Positions 44,636 through 57,009 of a DNA stretch of 64,000 bases are shown here, one piece after another. Origin of the DNA: Nyssa sinensis (lineage: Eukaryota; Streptophyta; Magnoliopsida; Cornales; Nyssaceae); contig CM018038.1 of NCBI GenBank assembly GCA_008638375.1, positions 30,726,753-30,790,752 of the forward strand. Direction: 5' to 3'. The first letter of the stretch is position 1. Each line of letters begins with the position of its first letter. The notes under the pieces were generated by a model that was given only the letters and a program-made list of their open reading frames with translations, was not told the DNA's origin and did not search any database. The position numbers and the translations under genes were made by a program.

Positions 44636-45155
44636 ATTGTCTTCATCAATTTCTTTAACAATCTCATCCAGATGAACGTCACATAGACCGAAGTCTTTGC
44701 AAGCCTGTTGAAGCTCATCAATTGTTATGTAACCACTACCATCCTTGTCAAAGAACGAGAAGGCTGCAATCAGGTTCTCCTCTCTTTCCATCTTATTCAA
44801 GTGCAAGGTAGCAGCAAGGAATTCACCATAGTCAATTGTTCCACTGTTGTCGATATCAGCCTGCCAAATTTCCCAATTTAGGTAATCCAACTGAGAATTG
44901 TTATGACAATGACAGGAAGCTCATTCAACCAGAAAATCATTTGAAACTGAATAAGTTTTTATGCTATTATTCAAATAATACATTTACCGCATTCATAAGA
45001 GATTTGATCTCATGTTCCATTAGCTCAGAACCTACTCGCTTCAAACCCACTTTTAGTTCCTCAAATGTTATTGTCCCGCTGTTGTCTGTGTCGATCATCT
45101 TGAACAACTGCTTTAAACCTCCGATTTCTTCTTCTGAAAGTCTTTCTGCTATGAC

Positions 45156-47284
45156 CTTCAAAAAGTATTTCCAGAGCAAGAAATCAATGCTCTATTCACA
45201 TAAGATACCTTCACACAATAATTAGATTTTTCAACTTCATAACACAAACCAAATTAAAAATCAAGGCATAAAGTACAGTGACTACTTTTTCTCGTCTACG
45301 CCATCAAACATAATAGCGACAAGAGGACTTTATACTGTCAGCTTTTATATGTACCCCTATGTCATCCAGAGAAACATACAAAAATTGATGGAGAACAGAA
45401 TCATTAGTAGTTAGTTTGCTGATCTCAGTCAGTTGTTACACTATTGATGAAGGAAAATGATTCTAAAAAGATGGAGAATAAAGTGAGTTTTCCTTTCCTT
45501 CTTCCTAATTAATTTAGCTATTTGATGGACAAAAAGTCAAATGGATTTTTCCAAACAAAATTCTTAAGTAAGACAGTTCTGGAAAAATCCCTGAGAAGGT
45601 GGCACAATTCAAGTGTCTGAGGGATTAGATGCTTGTAAATGAAATGATTTTAGGATCTTACATCAGAATGAAAAATGTAGTTTGAGATTGTCAAGTAAGC
45701 ACGATGCCTAACAGATGCCTGCTATTTACCTCCTAATTTTAAAGAAGAAGTACTTCCTCAAGAGGTGGGAGTCCACTTCCTATTCCCACACTCAGCTTCT
45801 TTTGAAAATTAATGCAAACATATTCGCAGTGGACCAAATTGTGTACTGAATTCCAAAAAGAAAAAGCACCGCAGCACATGCCTGAAATATATATCACAAA
45901 TTGAGTACTTCTGGGTGCATTAAATTTCTCAATGAACAATAATCAGGCTGCTATTCTTGGTTCAGAAACCAAGCCATGCCTGTTCTTAATGGATCACATT
46001 ACAAATCAATGATCTCTTCCATCTTGATTCCCATGGAAAATTAAGTTTAGCTGAATTTACAATATAAAATGAAGCATTCTCCTGGCAACCACATGCTTCG
46101 TGAGAGTTAGTTGGGATCACCAATTCCAGAACAGGATGACCTTTTAAAGGTAAACTTGAACTCCTGATTACCAAATACTGCGAAATATTTTATTGTCCCG
46201 AACTATTTTCCTTTCTTTATCATGTTATAATACTCATAGCAACATCAGCACATTGTAACACACAATCCAGCCCCAGCCTTCCCATCTGCCAACATCGATG
46301 CAGTGGACTGGAATCCCGACTCCTAATGCTGAAGTCACTTGAGACTCCCTCCAGATTCCATTAGAACAACAACTCACTGGTATCCCAACATTTGTTTACA
46401 AGAGAATCACGATTTGAGAAATATATATAATTCAATATACATAGATTTATATACAAAACTCCAAAAATATTAATGCATATAAGAAAGAGTGATACACTAT
46501 AAAGTACAGGACACTCTATTTTGGCTCATGTATCCTTGTCGGACACCGACACTCTCAGACACTTCTCGGACATGTGTCGGACACTTGAATCATAAATGTT
46601 GATGATTAAATGAAAAAGTTCTTTAATTTTTATTTAATAGCTTTGTTATTTTAATATCTTAATAATATTTTTGTGATTTGTATATTTCTATACCAAGTTT
46701 AATTGCAATAACATTATATTTTTATTATATATTCATATAAAAAATATAAAAAATTTATATATATTCAACGTGTCTCTGACGTGTCTGTGTCTTACTTTTT
46801 TGAGAAATAATGTGTCTGCATATGCATGTCATATCATATCCGTATCCGTGCTTTTTAGGTGATACATATCTACAAGTACGGAGTTAATTGTTGAGAAAAG
46901 TAGGCTAATCAAGAAAATGCTTGTGATTTCCATAATGATGCCACCACAACTTACATTATTACTGCAGGTGCTAATGTACTATGCACCAGGCTGTCAATAT
47001 TTGATTCAAACCAATTCATCGATGTCCTGGGTAATTATGGAGCATGAAAATTCATTCATACTGCCATCTATCTGTGTTAGGCTTCAATATGAACCTTCCC
47101 CATCTAGAAGTTATATGATTAGCTTGCCTTATAAATCTGAAGTCATGCAGATACATATATCGTATTCAAATTCGACAGTAACTGGCGCATAAAAACACAG
47201 CACATGACCATAATAATTTATTCTATGCTTGTGAAAAAGATGAAAGATAAGGTAAAACAGGAAACATATTTAGCAAAAGCATAC
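45156..47284 (-). other. Intron 4 of the kinase gene
   Basis: 2129 bases between the junction exon and the first EF-hand exon. Contains the second GGACAC-family MITE (46501-46857). No other feature recognised. Confidence 0.85.
46501..46857. mobile_element. MITE copy 2 (GGACAC family), 357 bp
   Basis: Left end AAAGTACAGGACAC; the reverse complement of the right end is AAAAGCACGGATACGG, an imperfect inverted repeat. Inside are repeated GTCGGACAC motifs (46538-46590) and the AT-rich core shared with copy 1. Uninterrupted, so it is the better reference for the family. The target duplication is not clear. Confidence 0.7.
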
Positions 47285-47392
47285 CCGCAATGCCATTTTC
47301 TTGAGTTTGTTCATTACTGAGAATTGCTTCAGGCGTGACAGAACTGCAGAATCCAGAGGTTTGTCTGGGGCAACTCTGTCATCCACAATCCA

Positions 47393-47393
47393 C
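47393..47393 (-). other. One-base insertion breaking the kinase frame
   Basis: The minus strand reads CACCCAGTGGATTGTGGATGAC where CDPKs have CAC CCA TGG ATT GTG GAT (HPWIVD). The extra G shifts the frame to HPVDCG then TGA. It also creates CCCAG/TGG, a possible AG acceptor nine bases into the exon. Confidence 0.8.
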
Positions 47394-47740
47394 TGGGTGA
47401 CCTGGTACAAAAACCAAATGTACTGTCACAAACAATAATGATATAAAATAACTTTAACAAAGCAAGGAACAAATAGGCCCTTCCTTGAAACAATTAACTT
47501 GGCCTAGTACCAATAATGACTCACATAGTACTTCATGAGCAGATATTCTTTCCTTTGGGTTCCTGTCCAACATCTTTTGTATCAAATCTTTTGCACTTTC
47601 AGAAATGTGAGGCCAGGGTTCAGATTCAAAATCTAATTTGCCTTCTAAAATCTGTCTGAAGATACCTGAGTCGGTTTCTGCAAGACGATAATTATTGGCC
47701 CAGAAGCACAATGAAGACAAATAATATCACTTAATTACTA

Positions 47741-47971
<231 letters not shown>

Positions 47972-49713
47972 TTAGATGAAATGTTATTCAAGAATCATGG
48001 GAGAAGAATGGAAGAAATGAAATTAGAATGTGGCCCACCATCTCAAGAATTTCATGGATATCATCAGACCTAAAGTTGAACTTCTTAAATCTATTTCTAT
48101 TGATTGTGGCTCATTTGCATGCATACAGGTTTCAACTTGAGAATGTTTTGTACAAGAAAAACATGCTCTGACATGGTGAGAAAATCCAGTCATGCTCCTA
48201 ATTACAGAAAGTCATCTCATTTTGAATCAGAGAATCTGAAACCAACTCCACTTTAGGAACATGTACCAAAAAAGGAAAAAAAATATGAAAGAGAAAAATC
48301 AATAACTAACTCTCTCTCTCTCTCTCTCTCTCTAGGTACTAATAACTGCATTTGGAGCTACTATGAAAATGGTACAAACCCATCAACCAATAAGACTCCG
48401 GCTACATACTAATAAGATTCCTAGTTAACCGGAAAAAAAAAAGAAGAAGAAATTCTAATCGTACAATTTAAACCAACAATTCATTTCCGTGAAAAAAAAT
48501 TAACACATAAGCTACTAATTAATCAGTGGCATAAGAATTTTTTCTCTTCAGTTTATCCGCAAGAAAGAGAATTATATTAGATAGCCAGAATGTACAAGTT
48601 GAGAACCCGAAATTCAAGGGCTACTCGCTGGGGCATTATTAGCACATCCAGAAACAAATTTATAAATAATGAGGGAAGTACAAGGCAAGATCACACTTTT
48701 GACACTAGAGTACACTCAAAGAGACCCTTACCACATCAACCATTGTTCCATGACACAAACAAACTACAAACAAGTTTCATACTGGCACAATGAAATTAAC
48801 ATAATCAAATCACAGTAACACAGCCAAAAGGCAAGGGTGCTGTCATACCGGCACAAGAAAAAGATCAAACCACAGAAACTGAAACCAACATTTAATTGTA
48901 AACAATCAAATTAAGAAAATTGAATAAAACCCATGAACCAAAAATGCCTACATCTAGATCATGAACAAGGAAATTGAACAACACCCATCAAACAATAGAC
49001 ATAGACTCCTAAAAACAATGGACTCCTAATAAAAAATAACACAAGAATAACCAAACCAACAAATTCATTCCCAAAAGTAAGCAAGGCATCAAACAATTAA
49101 CAATGTCTAACCAATGTTACAGAGCAAATGGAATAGAAACCAAAAACCAACCAGGTTTGTAGAAAACAGACAACCCGAAATCGGTGGCCTTAAGCTTAGC
49201 GTCCTCCTCGGGAGTATCAAACAAGAAATTCTCAGGCTTGAGATCTCTATGCATCACACCGAGAGAGTGACAAGCCTCCACAACCCCAACAATTGTCTTT
49301 ATCAATTGTGCTGCTTTTCGCTCGCTGAAATGGCCCTTTTGGATAATCCTATCAAAAAGCTCACCACCAGCACACAACTCCATCACAATATGGACAAACA
49401 GATTGTCTTCGTACGTCCCTTTGATTCTAACCACATGTGGGTGTTCAGACAAATGGTGCATTATCTGAATTTCTCTCCAGACATCGTCGTAGTCATCACG
49501 GCACAAGAGTTTGCGTTTGGGGATCGATTTGCAGGCGTAAAGGTCGCCTGTCGATTTCTCTTTGCATAGGTAGGTTGTGCCAAACTGGCCTTGGCCTAGC
49601 TTTCTATCCAGTACGTAGTGGTCTCTGAGTCTTGGGGTTTGGTAGGGAAGGATTGTGATGGAGGGCCTTGACCTTGAAACTGTGGTTGGCTTCTCCGTGG
49701 TTGGCTTTTCCAT

Positions 49714-49886
49714 TGTTGTTTTCTGGGTGTTGTAAGGTCGGAATCTGTGTTTCTCTATCTAAAAATCTAAAAATGTTGTTTTATTTTTGTCTGGAATGGA
49801 ATGGGATTGGATCTCTGTTGCTTTCTGTCTCTAAAAATTGTTGTTTTCCTTCCGAGATCCCGGTTTCTCTCTCTCTCTCTCTCTAT
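49714..49886 (-). promoter_or_regulatory. 5' leader of the kinase gene with a GA-repeat
   Basis: The minus strand carries a GA run at 49867-49886, about 155 bases before the ATG. GA-rich tracts near transcription starts are common in plant promoters and bind GAGA-type (BBR/BPC) factors; use here is inference. No clear TATA box was fixed. Confidence 0.4.
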
Positions 49887-51450
49887 TTATCACTGTTATT
49901 TTCACGATAAAAATGAGGGACCTTTTGGGGGCAGTGATGATCGTTAGGAATTAGCGGTTTTTGTTGTTTAGTCATGGCATTTGGCGGGGAATGTGGACTG
50001 ACGTGCGGTTCAGCTCTCCAAGGTGATGGTCGAAAGCCAAGTATGGAGATATTAGAATTATTGGTAAACCCGCCTTCTTTAAATCACGAGAAATGTCAAA
50101 ACTAGTTATCTAAAATAAATATGAATTAATTTTAAGTTTTTATTATTTAATAAATATTTTTTATTCATATAGTGATTCGTATTTATTTTAAAAAAATACT
50201 TAAAATTTAAATAGAATAAGACCATAAACGAATTAGTTTTTTTAAAAAAAGATTCTAACTGGTGAATAATTCTCAAACAATATATTAGTAAGATTATAAG
50301 AGAAAAAAAAAACATATAAAATAACTAAATAAAATTATTACTTCTTATATAAGACATTGTATGATTGCTTTAGTTTAATATTAAAATAGAAGATCGATGA
50401 GCATATACAATAAGGTTTGGAGACATTAAAAGCTTGTCAACGCAAAAATATAGTCGAGGGTGAAGCTTCACTAATAAAAAAAGAATGTCCAAACAACAAA
50501 AAAATGATGCTATTTGTATTTTCCCTTTTTAATAAGTGGCTCCATCTCCAAGAAAATTTGTTTCATTGCCCTTGATTCAATTCTCATTCTAATTCTTTTA
50601 TTGATTATAAAGACAATTTTGTAAATTTTTTTTATAAGAGTGCGTGAACATGATTTTTCAAAAGAAAATCAAAAACCAAAAAACTTAGAAAAAGATTACT
50701 AGGATCAAGAATTAGGTCTTAGAAGTCATTCAAACTAATCTTGGTCGACCAAGTATAACATTGATTAACCATTTTGGTTATAATAGTGAACCTCAGGTAT
50801 ATATGGATTACAAAATTTTCTGATGGACCAATGTAGAGTTATAATGGTAGACCAACGAATTGATTGGTCAACCAGTTTACCATTGGTTGAAACAAGCCAA
50901 AGTACAAGTTTGTTAACCAATACTGTTAAAAATTCAAAAACTATAGCCTTTAATTAGCTATTACAAGACTTCACTATATATACTAGAAAACTTCCAAGTT
51001 ACAACTAATTTTGTAGAAGTGTATGCAAGTGAAGAAGACATCAAGAGAGCTCAAATTCTGAAATATCAATAAGATATCTTTTAAGAGTTGTATTTCCATT
51101 AAGATAGTGATAATCAAATACACACACTATTTAAAAGTTTTATTTTCATTAAGAGAGTTATCATCAAATACACAAGAAGAGAGTGATCATAAAAACACAC
51201 ACACACAAGTGCTTAAAGAATGACAAAACATATGTCATTTGGCTCTGCAAAAGTACATAACCCAACATTAATTCTAGGTTAACCAAAACTCTTTGTTTAG
51301 AGTGTTGAAACTTAGGGTTTAACAAAAAATTGTATTTCATTAAGTTGTGAAATTTCCCTCTCAGGTTAATGTGTTAACAATTCATTCTAAAATTCTTTAT
51401 TGAGTCGGTAATTGTTAGGTTAGATTAAGTTTTACTTCCGATACAAAGTT
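49887..51450. other. Spacer with probable old LTR sequence
   Basis: AT-rich to about 50700. From 50730 to 51440 there are motifs like TTGGTCGACCAAG and TTGGTCAACCAGTTT, and a 56-base near-tandem repeat (TTTCCATTAAGATAGTGATA / TTTTCATTAAGAGAGTTATC, 51090-51170). This suggests a decayed LTR related to the copia-type LTRs further on. No coding sequence. Confidence 0.4.
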
Positions 51451-52080
51451 TTTTCTTTCTTTCTTAGGGATAGAACCCACACACACGTGGGAGGAGAGTG
51501 GGAGTATAGAAGGGTAAATCCTACCTAAGTACCTCAAAAGGGCCTTAAAAACCTTTGAGGAGGAGTGAATCCTTAAGTACTACTCGCAACTCCAAGGAAG
51601 GACCGATGTGGGGCAGCTTGTTTCTTTCTTTTTTAGGGATAGAACACACACTATGGGGATGAGAGAAAGACGTACAAAGGGGTAAACCGTACCTAACCAC
51701 CTCAAAAATGGCCTTAAAAACCTTTGAGGGAGAGTGGATACTTAAGTACTACTTACAACTTCAAGAAGGGGCCAATGTGGGATGACTTGTTTCTTTCTTT
51801 CTTTCTTAGGGATAGAACACACACACACGAGGAGGAGAATGAGAATACAGAATGGTAAATCCACCCACCTAACCACCTCAAAAGGGCCTTAAAATTTTTG
51901 AGGGGGAGTGAATGCTAAAGTACTACTCACAACTCTATGAAGGGTTCGATGTGTAACAAATTGTTTTTTTTTCTTTTTAGGGATAAAACACACACACACA
52001 CGGGGAGGAGAGTGAGAGTACAGAAGGTTAAACCTACCTAACGACCTCAAAAGGGCCTTAAAAACCTTTGAGACGGAGAC
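51451..52080. repeat. Tandem array, unit about 170 bp, nearly four copies
   Basis: Copies start near 51451, 51621, 51790 and 51963, each with TTTCTTTCTTTCTTAGGGATA, ACACACAC, a GAGGAGAGTG block, ACCTCAAAAGGGCCTTAAAA and TACTACTC. The fourth copy is cut at 52080 by the sequence that begins the large duplicated unit. A fifth partial copy begins at 58781. Confidence 0.85.
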
Positions 52081-55000
52081 TTGATCAAGCCAAGCTTGAA
52101 TTACAACTATGCACTTTTGAAGAATAAGAATATTGACAATATCTTATTATTTTAGAATTGCTACATGAAAGGTATAAACACACATGCACATCATACATTC
52201 ATGTTAAGTACATTTATAAATCGTGTATACATTTAGTCTTTAAGTATTTTAGTACTCCACGGGACTTAAGGTTTAATATTACATAGGTTAGGCACCTTAT
52301 GGTTTTAACTATAAGCTTAAAAATACGCTTAAATATGTGTAAGTATGTCTCTATGGTACTAATTGATTTTAAAGTTAGAATTCAAACAAAATTACAAAAC
52401 CAGTACATAGACCTTTTGAACGCAGACTCTAGTTTGTTCAAATACAAGCTCCGCCCAAATGGAACATATAAGATTGTTCTAACACGTGTCTAAAATTAGA
52501 TAATCTAATAGGTTGCCTACACTGAATTGAATTAGGTTTTGGTTGATCTTTATATAAAGTGTGCGATTTTCTTTATGTGTGAGAAACGAGATTTGCATTC
52601 TAAATGGTATATCTTGTATCTAAATAGAGCACTTTGAAACTTCTTGAATCCATGTGGTTAATACATATATTCTAAACTTTGGATTCTATATAATTCTTGG
52701 TTCACAAAGGTAATTCTGAATGCTTTTGGTAAGAGAGAATCTTAGGACACTTCTATACCACTACACATGTTGTACCAGGTCTACAAGCAATCAAATCATG
52801 GTTGAAGTTATTACCTAGATATTTACCCTAGAGGAGTGGTGAATAAGGTATTTAGCAAATATTGTCAACTTTTACAAACTTTAAAAATGTATGCTGGTAA
52901 TGCACAAATATGTAACAAAATAGAGAGAGAAAGAAAGAGCAAACACAGCGATTTTTACGAGGTTTAAAAAATTTCCTACGTCCTCGACTCAAGCATCCCC
53001 ATTTGAGTTTTTTCACTATTTTGATCTCCTTGCAGGTGGAGGTCAAACCTTTACAACAAGAGTTCATCACTCTTTTCCCAGCAAAATTTCTCATTTTACT
53101 TCACAAGGGTAGCACCTACCTGTAAATCTCACTGCAATGAGAAGATATAAAGTTTTTTTTACCAACAAGGACTCTTTTCAAGATTAAATTGGTGCAATAT
53201 ATTTTCACTCTCTATAAATAGATCTGGTGTAATCTCAGAGTATTTAAGATGAGTGTAACTTTTAGATCTAGGTTTTCAATGGTCAGATCTAAAGTTAAGA
53301 ATAAAGTTGTAGAAGTGTAAGCTTGTAGAAAAATAGTAATAAATTCTTTAGAGAACTTCTATTTATATCCTTCTAAAGAATATGACTGTTGCATTTTAAA
53401 ATAGAGTCATTCCTCCCTTTTTTATCAGTTCAAAATTTGAATTTCGAAGTGCCCGATCGGCGAATTCAGTCGACTAAATCATCAATCAGTCGACTAGATT
53501 AAGATCTGGTCGACTGATCAGATCAACTAAATCGTCCAAAGGATTTGAGGTTCAATAACAATCATTCGACTAGAGTTTTAAATCAGTCGACTAGTTCTGA
53601 TAGTACACTATTTTAGCGTTTGAAAAATAAGTTAACTGATCATCATTGAGGTCGACTGTCTTGGACCGTAGATTCAGGTTGTTTATGAAAAAAGGCCACT
53701 CAAGTCGACTGGTTTTAGGAATTGATCGACTGGTTTAATCAATGTAAAAATAAACTTTAAGAATCAGTCAACTAGTTCCATGAACTAGTCGAATGGTTTG
53801 GACAGTAGATGTCTTCTTACTTATTTTTCACAGTGTACTTTTATCAAAATAATTTTATCTTTCAAAACTTAAAGTGTGTCAATATTTTGTTTTGAAAAAT
53901 ATTTTGAGGTTAGTTTTTAGTTAATTATTTTAAATAGTAAAAACTTATGACTAATGATCAATCTAATCATAAATCACTTAAAACTCAAAATAAGGAAAAT
54001 AAAAAGTCTTTTCTTGTCTTGTCTTGATTCCTTGGACTTGAGTGTGTCCATTTTCTTGAATCATTATGAAAGCATTCTACTTGATTTGATTTCAGTCTTA
54101 AGGCATGTACTTGAGTAGAATTCTTTAGCTTGATGGACTTTATTATTTCTTGGTCAACAATCTTCTTTGACCTAGATGACCTATTTGCATTGTCACTTAA
54201 ATAAAATATTAGTCTACATGAACAATACTTTGTTATTATCAAAATTACTGAGATACCTTTGGTTGAAAACCATTAGGGCTAACAGAAGTGATTGTTGTAA
54301 AGAGTTCAGCTAAAAACAACAATTAGCGGATAAGGATAAAACATAAAAAAACTATAAGAAAGATTGACTAACAGTGAAATTCTACCAGGCAGTGTAGCAG
54401 GTTAGTGATCATTAGTATGTTGTGTTAAACCATCTTGAACTAATCTTTATTATACAATATTCTAGGTTTTTCTTTAGGCTTAACTTATGTTTTTCCTTCT
54501 AACATTTTTTAGGGCTTAATTTATGTACTTTCCTTTTAGGTTTATCTTTAAGCTTATGTACTTTCCTTCTAAGATTTTCTTTAATCTTAAGTAATGTACT
54601 TTTTTTAAATACCCTTTTTGTCAATGTATAAATTTTTCTCCAATTGAGAGAATAATACACATGAAAAATATTCCTTACATGTTAATTAGTTTTGTTAGTG
54701 GATACGTTCTCTATCACTAGGTGAGTTTTATTCCCCATGGAGGTTTTCAATAAAAGATCTAGTGTCTTCCTTCCTTGAGTGTATTCTTAATATTCATGAT
54801 TTATATTTTATTTATTTTAAGCACTTGACCATATTATTGACAAGAGTCTAAACTTAAATACTATTTGAACACTTGCTTAAATCACTTAAGTTATAAGAGA
54901 TAATTACACTTACCTTCCCCTGAGGTTTCTGACAATTACAGAAACCTCCCCTATGGTTTCAAAAATAACACTGTCCCCCCTGTCAGAATTTGTCTCCAAA

Positions 55001-55117
55001 CGGCATTAACAGATTTGGTCCATTTACCAAATTACCCTTACAAATCATGGTTAAATGACAAAATTGCCCTCAGACAAGTTTCTTAACCCTAACCTCTTTC
55101 TTTCCTCTCTCATCTCT

Positions 55118-55393
55118 CTATCCATTTCTCTGAAAACAAACATAACCAAATCCTTTACCCAAACCACCTTCATACCCACAGTCACGTCCATCGCCATAGC
55201 AGCAGCCGCCGCCGCCACCGTATCCACCACCACCACCGTAACGACCACCGCCTCCACCGTGACTGTATCCACCACCACCACCACTGTAACCACCACCGCG
55301 ATGGACCCTTGGCTTAACCCGTAAGAACCCTTGGCGGATCTCCACCGCTAACGCCCACCACTGCCAATGCCCACCTACTGAGGCAAACTCCAC
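55118..55393 (-). pseudogene. Glycine-rich coding-like fragment inside the MULE
   Basis: The minus strand is open for 91 codons with a run of GGGGGY-type repeats and CCYGDGRDCGYEGG, resembling plant glycine-rich proteins. The other frames are also open because the sequence is a CCACCG-type repeat, so this may be repeat rather than captured gene. Expression unknown. Confidence 0.35.
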
Positions 55394-55432
55394 TTTGGCG
55401 ACAACCTCGAAGATGAGTGGTTCGTTGTCTTC
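55382..55432 (+). pseudogene. Possible captured SGT1/ecdysoneless-type exon fragment
   Basis: The plus strand encodes GKLHFGDNLEDEWFVVF, close to the conserved GKLRFGDNLEDEWFVVF stretch I recall from plant ECD/SGT1 family proteins. The frame then continues into unrelated residues. Short, so the match needs a database check; if right, this MULE captured a host exon. Confidence 0.4.
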
Positions 55433-55624
55433 ATATCATCGCAGAGCACTTTCTCTCCTCCTCCTCTTCAAACCCTAACAGTCCTCATCCAGAGGTCGAA
55501 GAGGTGTTCCGAATGAGTTGGACGATCACTGAATAGTGTTCCGAATGAGTTGGTGGCAGGCGATTGAGTTAGGTAGAATTCCTGGATCCATTGTTTTAAG
55601 GTACTTGAGCTCAAGAAGTCGCCT

Positions 55625-55816
55625 CTATTCTGCTGGCTGCTCCAGTTCGAAGGGTTTAAGGAGCGGTTGTTGGCTGATGATGTCTTCCGGGCGAAAGTCA
55701 GGATGGATATTGAGGTCGACTACCCTGTTTTTTATGGCCTCTATCAGGAGCGTTGAGTTGGAGGAGTTCAAAAATGAGCAGAGCCGCAGATAGGAAATGG
55801 GGAGACTTCTGATCAC
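55625..55816 (-). other. Unidentified open frame inside the MULE
   Basis: 63 codons on the minus strand with ordinary composition (IEAIKNRVVDLNIHPDFRPE, then SQQPLLKPFELEQ). It looks like real protein sequence but I cannot name the family. Plausible captured exon. Confidence 0.3.
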
Positions 55817-56621
55817 CCAGTTGATAGTGAGGTTCTTGCGTTGGAGAATGGTGATGGAAGTTAGCTAACCAGGAACCTCTGTTTCGTCAATAGTGGAGGC
55901 AAGGCGAAACAGAGTTATGGCTTTGTTTCTTCTTTGCCTGAAAAATCCCAATTTTCTTTTGGCTAAATTTACGTTTGGGTTTTTTCAGTCCATAGATCTG
56001 AACAGAGACTATTCTCTGATCCATACTTCAGAGCAGGTGGAAACCTCCAACAACAGATTGTGATGAAGGACCTGATAAATTCTTCATGAATCCGATATCA
56101 TTGTCGCAATATTAATTTGGAGGTGAGATACATAATCACCTGCCATCTTTGATTTCAAATTTGAATTTTTTTTTTTTTTTTTTAATTTCGATTGGGCTCT
56201 GCGATGCTTTCGAGGATGATGCAGTGGTTTGGGAGAAGTGATGACTGGTAGAGTAGATAGAGAAAGAGAGAGATGGTAGAGAATGAAGTTGGTGTTGATA
56301 TGGGTAAAAATGGTATTTTAAAAAGTATTTAAGATGACATCATCTAAAATCGTCTGGTTAATTAACGTTGACTGACTGGAAGGGATATTTCTGTTACTGA
56401 TAATAAACCTCAAGGGAGGTTAGTGTAATTTTTCAAGCTATAAGGGTACCATGTGTAATATCAATAAACCTCAGGGGAGGTAAGTGTAATTTACCCAAGT
56501 TATAATTATTTTATTTTAATTAATTAGAAAAATAATTTGGAACTATCTACATAACTCTGTTGGGTAGTTAGTTGATTAAATTATTTTTTAGTTAATTAAT
56601 TACAACACTAAAGTGTCTTAA

Positions 56622-56970
56622 TTGATATCATAGTGGGATTTAAATAGATATTTAAATTGATATCTTTATAACTATGGCTTAAGAAAAATCCACTAATCAT
56701 GCTCCAATATTTAATGGCTCTAATATTACTTAACGGAAAACTTGTATGAGAATTTTTCTTCAATCCTTAAATGAAAAGATATAGATGGTTGTAGAGGATG
56801 GGTAAACACCATCTTATGATGAAAAAGAAAACATTAAGACACCTAAACCCAAATCTTCATGGACTATGATAATTTCTCACTACAAACTATAACTTCAAAG
56901 TGTTAAATTCTATAATATTGAGTTATTTCACATGAGTTCCAAAGAATCTCTACTTGAACTGCAGAAAAAA
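56622..56970 (+). pseudogene. Ty1/copia gag start, copy A
   Basis: A degenerate primer site (TTGATATCATAGTGGG) is followed by an ATG at 56674 and codons reading STNHAPIFNGSNIT, KTCMRIFLQSLNEKI and MVVEDG, with stops where Trp/Ser are expected. This is the N-terminal gag of plant copia elements (the FNGxNYxxWKxxM pattern). In copy B the YWK residues are intact. Only about 100 codons remain before a poly-A-like run. Confidence 0.7.
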
Positions 56971-57009
56971 AAAAAAAAAAAGAAAAACAAAAGCTTGGGA
57001 TGTGCTTAG

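Larger units (their letters stand above)
54897..56496. mobile_element. MULE, 1.6 kb, carrying gene-like sequence
   Basis: The ends share the inverted repeat AATTACACTTACCT(T)CCCCTGAGGTTT (left from 54902; right as reverse complement ending 56496). The flank AAGTTATAA repeats exactly at 54888-54896 and 56497-56505, a nine-base target duplication; copy B has a single AAGATATAA and no insert. The interior is far more GC-rich than its surroundings and holds gene-like pieces (55118-55393; 55382-55432; 55625-55816). No transposase, so a Pack-MULE-type element is likely. Confidence 0.88.
52768..56607 (+). repeat. Ty1/copia LTR in copy A (interrupted by MULE)
   Basis: Proposed edges TGTTGTA...TACAACA, about 2.2 kb without the MULE. 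Inside are GAGGAGTGGTGAATAAGGTA, TTTTTACGAGGTTTAAAAAA with CCTACGTCCTCGACTC (a block common in plant copia LTRs), and a cluster of AGTCGACT-like octamers at 53455-53800. A primer-site-like TTGATATCATAGTGGG and a gag start follow. Edges are inferred from the short inverted ends. Confidence 0.55.

Noticed and set aside
46917..47192. 91-codon plus frame in kinase intron 4
   Set aside because: No motif, no splice context and ordinary AT-rich intron composition.
51451..52080. CRISPR-like array
   Set aside because: Units of about 170 bases are adjacent with no unique spacers, and the genome is plant; this is an ordinary tandem repeat.
55051..55324. Val/Thr-rich frames opposite the glycine-rich frame
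   Set aside because: All come from the same CCACCG-type repeat; at most one frame can be meaningful.
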